Shown: positions 61,008 through 64,000 of the stretch, piece after piece | Numbering within the stretch: the first letter of the stretch is position 1 | Layout of the letters: the number at the start of each line of letters is the position of its first letter | Made by a program: the position numbers and the translations under genes | Source: Thermoleophilaceae bacterium | GTDB lineage: Bacteria > Actinomycetota > Thermoleophilia > Solirubrobacterales > Thermoleophilaceae | Length of the DNA stretch: 64,000 nucleotides | Assembly: GCA_030447875.1 (NCBI GenBank) | Contig: JAUJOA010000009.1 | Location: forward strand, 1 to 64,000 | Direction: 5' to 3' | Notes under the pieces: model-generated | Seen by the model: the letters and a program-made list of their open reading frames with translations, nothing else | What the model was told of the DNA's origin: nothing | The model's database searches: none

Positions 61008-62525
61008 ATGGAGTTCGTGCTGGCGGTGGTGTTGGCGGCCTCGTTAGGGGGTCTTTTCGCGCTGCTGTTGCAGCGCTCAAGGGCCGGCCGAGAAGCGGCC
61101 GGCGGGACCGTCGCGGTGGTGCCCTCGGCACCCGCCGCGCCACAACCGCGCGAAGCGCCGCCGACCTCGGCGACCGAGACCGCTCGCGAGACCGACGGCC
61201 TGGCGGACGAGCTCCGCGAGCGCCGGTCGGAGATCGGTCGGATCGAGGAGCAGTTGCTAGACCGGGAGCGGAAGCTCGACGCGCGCTCCGGAGAGCTCGC
61301 TCGAAGAGAGGAGTCGCTCGAGGACCGTGACCGCAATCTCGAGCGGACCGCCGCCCAGCTGAAGGAAGCGCGGCGCGAGCACGTGCGCGAGCTCGAGCGG
61401 ATCGCCGGGCTCAGCGCCGCCCAGGCACGGCAGGTCCTGCTGCGGGAGCTCGAGGACGAGCTCCGCCACGACAGCGCTCGGCTGATCCGCCAGGTCGAGG
61501 AGGAGACCCGCCGCGACGCGCACCGGCGCGCGCGCAGCATCCTCTCCGCCTGCATGCAGCGCCTGGCCGGAGGCCACGCCGCCGAGACCACGGTGTCCGT
61601 GGTCCCCCTCCAGTCCGATGACCTGAAGGGCCGCATCATCGGTCGCGAGGGCCGCAACATCCGCGCCCTCGAGACGCTCACCGGAGTCGACTTCATCATC
61701 GATGACACGCCCGGCACGGTCGTCCTCTCAGCCTTCGACGGCGTGAGGCGCGAGATCGCGAGGATCACGCTCGAGAAGCTTCTCCAAGACGGGCGCATAC
61801 AGCCGGCGCGCGTCGAGGAGGTCTACTACCAGTCCCGCTCCGAGATCGAGAATCGGATCGCCGAGGCGGGGGAGCAGGCGGTGTTCGAAGCCGGCATCGG
61901 AGCGTTGCACCCCGAGCTGACCAAGCTCCTCGGGCGCCTTCACTACCGCACGAGCTACGGGCAGAACGTCCTCGCGCACTCGATCGAGTGCGCGCACCTC
62001 GCGGCGATGATCGGGGACGAGCTCGGCGCCAGCGCCAAGACGGCGCGCCGGGCCGCCCTGTTGCACGACATCGGAAAGGCGGTAACGCACGAGATCGAGG
62101 GACCCCACGCGCTGGTCGGGGGAGACCTCGCCCGCCGGTACAAGGAGCCCGAGGCGGTCGCTCACGCGATGGAGGCGCATCACAACGAGGTGGAGCTCCA
62201 GACGATCGAGGCGGTGATCGTCCAGATCGCCGACGCGCTGTCGGGCGCGCGCCCGGGTGCCCGAGGGGAGTCCCTCGAGCATTACGTCAAGCGGCTCCGC
62301 GACCTCGAGGAGATAGCGCGGCGACACTCGGGCGTCGAGAAGGTCTACGCCATGCAGGCCGGCCGCGAGATTCGAGTGGTCGTGCGACCGGAGGACGTGG
62401 ACGACGACACGGCGTCGTTGCTGTCACATCGGATCGCGCGGGACCTGGAGAAGGAGCTGGAGTACGCGGGGCAGATCAAGGTGACGGTGATTCGCGAGAG
62501 TCGGTCGGTCGACTATGCGAAGTAG
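61008..62525 (+). CDS. rny: Ribonuclease Y
   Basis: N-terminal TM, coiled coil, KH (LKGRIIGREGRNIRALETLTGVDFIIDDTPGTVVLSAFDGVRREIA), HD domain (RRAALLHDIGKAVTHEIEGPHALVGGDLARRY). Confidence 0.96.
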   Translation: MEFVLAVVLAASLGGLFALLLQRSRAGREAAGGTVAVVPSAPAAPQPREAPPTSATETARETDGLADELRERRSEIGRIEEQLLDRERKLDARSGELARREESLEDRDRNLERTAAQLKEARREHVRELERIAGLSAAQARQVLLRELEDELRHDSARLIRQVEEETRRDAHRRARSILSACMQRLAGGHAAETTVSVVPLQSDDLKGRIIGREGRNIRALETLTGVDFIIDDTPGTVVLSAFDGVRREIARITLEKLLQDGRIQPARVEEVYYQSRSEIENRIAEAGEQAVFEAGIGALHPELTKLLGRLHYRTSYGQNVLAHSIECAHLAAMIGDELGASAKTARRAALLHDIGKAVTHEIEGPHALVGGDLARRYKEPEAVAHAMEAHHNEVELQTIEAVIVQIADALSGARPGARGESLEHYVKRLRDLEEIARRHSGVEKVYAMQAGREIRVVVRPEDVDDDTASLLSHRIARDLEKELEYAGQIKVTVIRESRSVDYAK

Positions 62526-62549
62526 GGCTCGGGCGCCTGGGGGAGCTCC

Positions 62550-62613
62550 GGTGTCCCTTTCCTGGGGCTCGCTCGCGCTTCGCGCTCGCTACACGCCCCT
62601 GTAAAGGGACACC
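62550..62613. repeat. REP-like palindromic element
   Basis: GGTGTCCCTTTCCTGGGGCTCGCTCGCGC-TT-CGCGCTCGCTACACGCCCCTGTAAAGGGACACC: 11-bp perfect outer arms, GGGGC/GCCCC and an inner GCGC stem. Confidence 0.85.
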
Positions 62614-62701
62614 GTCGCCCCCGCACGCTCGAGTCAGGGCTCGAGTCCCGCCGACACTCGCCTGCCCCGCTAGTGCTTTGGGCGGGGGTATCGTTGGGCC
62701 G

Positions 62702-64000
62702 ATGCGGACCTATCACCTCACGACGTTCGGGTGTCAGATGAACGAGCACGACTCCGAGCGCATGAAGGGCATGCTCGATTCGCTCGGGATTCGGGAGGTT
62801 GGGGCACGCGAGGAGGCGGATCTGATCCTGTTCAACACGTGCTCGATTCGAGAGTCGGCCGACAACCGGTTTCTCGGGAACCTCGGTGAGGCCAAGCGGC
62901 TGAAGAGCGAGGATCCCGGTCGCGTGGTCGGCGTGGGCGGGTGCTGGTCGCAGTCGATGAAGGAGCGCGTCTTCGAGCAGTTCCCCTTCGTCGATGTGGC
63001 GTTCGGCCCCGGCCAGATCCCCAAGCTCGCCGAGTTCCTCACGAGCGAGAGCCTGACCGCCCAGGGGTACTTCGAGTTCGAGGGCTTCTCCGGCCATCTG
63101 CCGATGAAGCGTGAGCGCGAGTTCCACGGGTGGGTGCAGGTCTCGGTGGGTTGCAACTGCGTCTGCGCGTACTGCATCGTGCCGTCCACGCGCGGTCGCG
63201 AGGTGAGCCGGGCGCCGGGCGATGTCCTGGCCGAGGTGGAGCGGCTCGCCGCCGACGGCGTGCGGGAGGTGACCTTGCTCGGCCAGAACGTGAACTCGTA
63301 CGGCCGCGACCTGCCCAAGGAGCAGAAGGCGAGCTTCGCGGAGCTTCTGGCGGCGGTCGATCGCGTCGAGGGCATCGAGCGCATCCGCTACACGAGTCCG
63401 CACCCCAAGGACATGCGCGAGGACGTGATCCGCGCGCACGCCGAGCTGCCGGCGCTCTGCGAGCACATCCACCTCCCGCTTCAGTCGGGCTCGAGCCGGG
63501 TCCTGAAGGCGATGAAGCGCACCTACAACCGCGAGCGCTATCTCGACCGGGTCGCCATGATCCGCGAGCACGTTCCCGACTGCGCGCTCTCGACCGACAT
63601 CATCGTCGGCTTTCCCGGCGAGACCGATGAGGACTTCGAGGCGACGCTCGAGGTCGTCGAGCAGGTTCGCTACGACTCCGCCTTCACCTTCATCTTCTCC
63701 CCGCGCCGCGGCACGTCCGCCGCCGAGTACGCCGAGCAGGTTCCGTACCCGGTCAAGCGGGAGCGGATGGAGCGCCTCGTCGATGCCGTGCAGCGGATAG
63801 CGGCCGAGCGCTCACAGCGCTTCGTCGGGCGCACCATGGACGTGCTCGTGGAGGGGCCTTCCCGGACCGACCCCGCGCGGCTGCGCGGCAGGATCCGTCA
63901 CAACAAGACCGCCAACTTCAGCGGCACGGCGCAGCCGGGTGAGTTCGCGCGGGTCGAGATCGATGCGGCCACGAGCACGACCCTCGCCGGCGAGGAGCGC
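62702..64000 (+). CDS. miaB: tRNA-2-methylthio-N6-dimethylallyladenosine synthase, C-terminus truncated by window end
   Basis: MRTYHLTTFGCQMNEHDSERMKGMLDSLG...FNTCSIRESADNRFLGNLG...VSVGCNCVCAYCIVPSTRGREVSR (CxxxCxxC radical SAM); open to window end. Confidence 0.96.
   Translation, partial: MRTYHLTTFGCQMNEHDSERMKGMLDSLGIREVGAREEADLILFNTCSIRESADNRFLGNLGEAKRLKSEDPGRVVGVGGCWSQSMKERVFEQFPFVDVAFGPGQIPKLAEFLTSESLTAQGYFEFEGFSGHLPMKREREFHGWVQVSVGCNCVCAYCIVPSTRGREVSRAPGDVLAEVERLAADGVREVTLLGQNVNSYGRDLPKEQKASFAELLAAVDRVEGIERIRYTSPHPKDMREDVIRAHAELPALCEHIHLPLQSGSSRVLKAMKRTYNRERYLDRVAMIREHVPDCALSTDIIVGFPGETDEDFEATLEVVEQVRYDSAFTFIFSPRRGTSAAEYAEQVPYPVKRERMERLVDAVQRIAAERSQRFVGRTMDVLVEGPSRTDPARLRGRIRHNKTANFSGTAQPGEFARVEIDAATSTTLAGEER

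Overview
High-GC (probably actinobacterial, possibly Thermoleophilia-like; inferred from gene content and order) chromosomal window. It contains a truncated tRNA-Arg(CCG), rnz, and a SAM-I riboswitch ahead of a thrC-like/MoaD-like gene pair. About 2.9-19.5 kb is a surface-glycan biosynthesis region with a flippase, glycosyltransferases, an epimerase, an acetyltransferase and seven methyltransferases, four of them one CmoB-like family plus a small relic. Next come a pyr operon (pyrR-B-C-carA-carB-[rmlC antisense]-pyrK-pyrD) with a PyrR-type RNA site, then mihF-gmk-rpoZ-coaBC, dtd, a sulfotransferase, and rimP-nusA-infB-DUF503-rbfA-nrnA-truB-ribF-rpsO. The right side carries two redox genes, pnp, an M16 protease, dapB/dapA, rnj, a two-component system, ftsK, a RodZ-like gene, cinA, thpR, recA, rny and a truncated miaB. 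Several genes are broken by one-base frame changes, which looks more like sequencing or assembly indels than biology. No CRISPR array, transposase or prophage was seen. The most interesting items are the SAM-riboswitch-controlled ThrC-like/sulfur-carrier pair (possible protein-thiocarboxylate homocysteine synthesis), the CmoB-like methyltransferase array with its relic, a NusA C-terminal Cys/His finger, heptad-repeat and REP-like palindromes, an attenuator-like leader before rimP-nusA, and apparent non-ATG starts at overlapping gene junctions.
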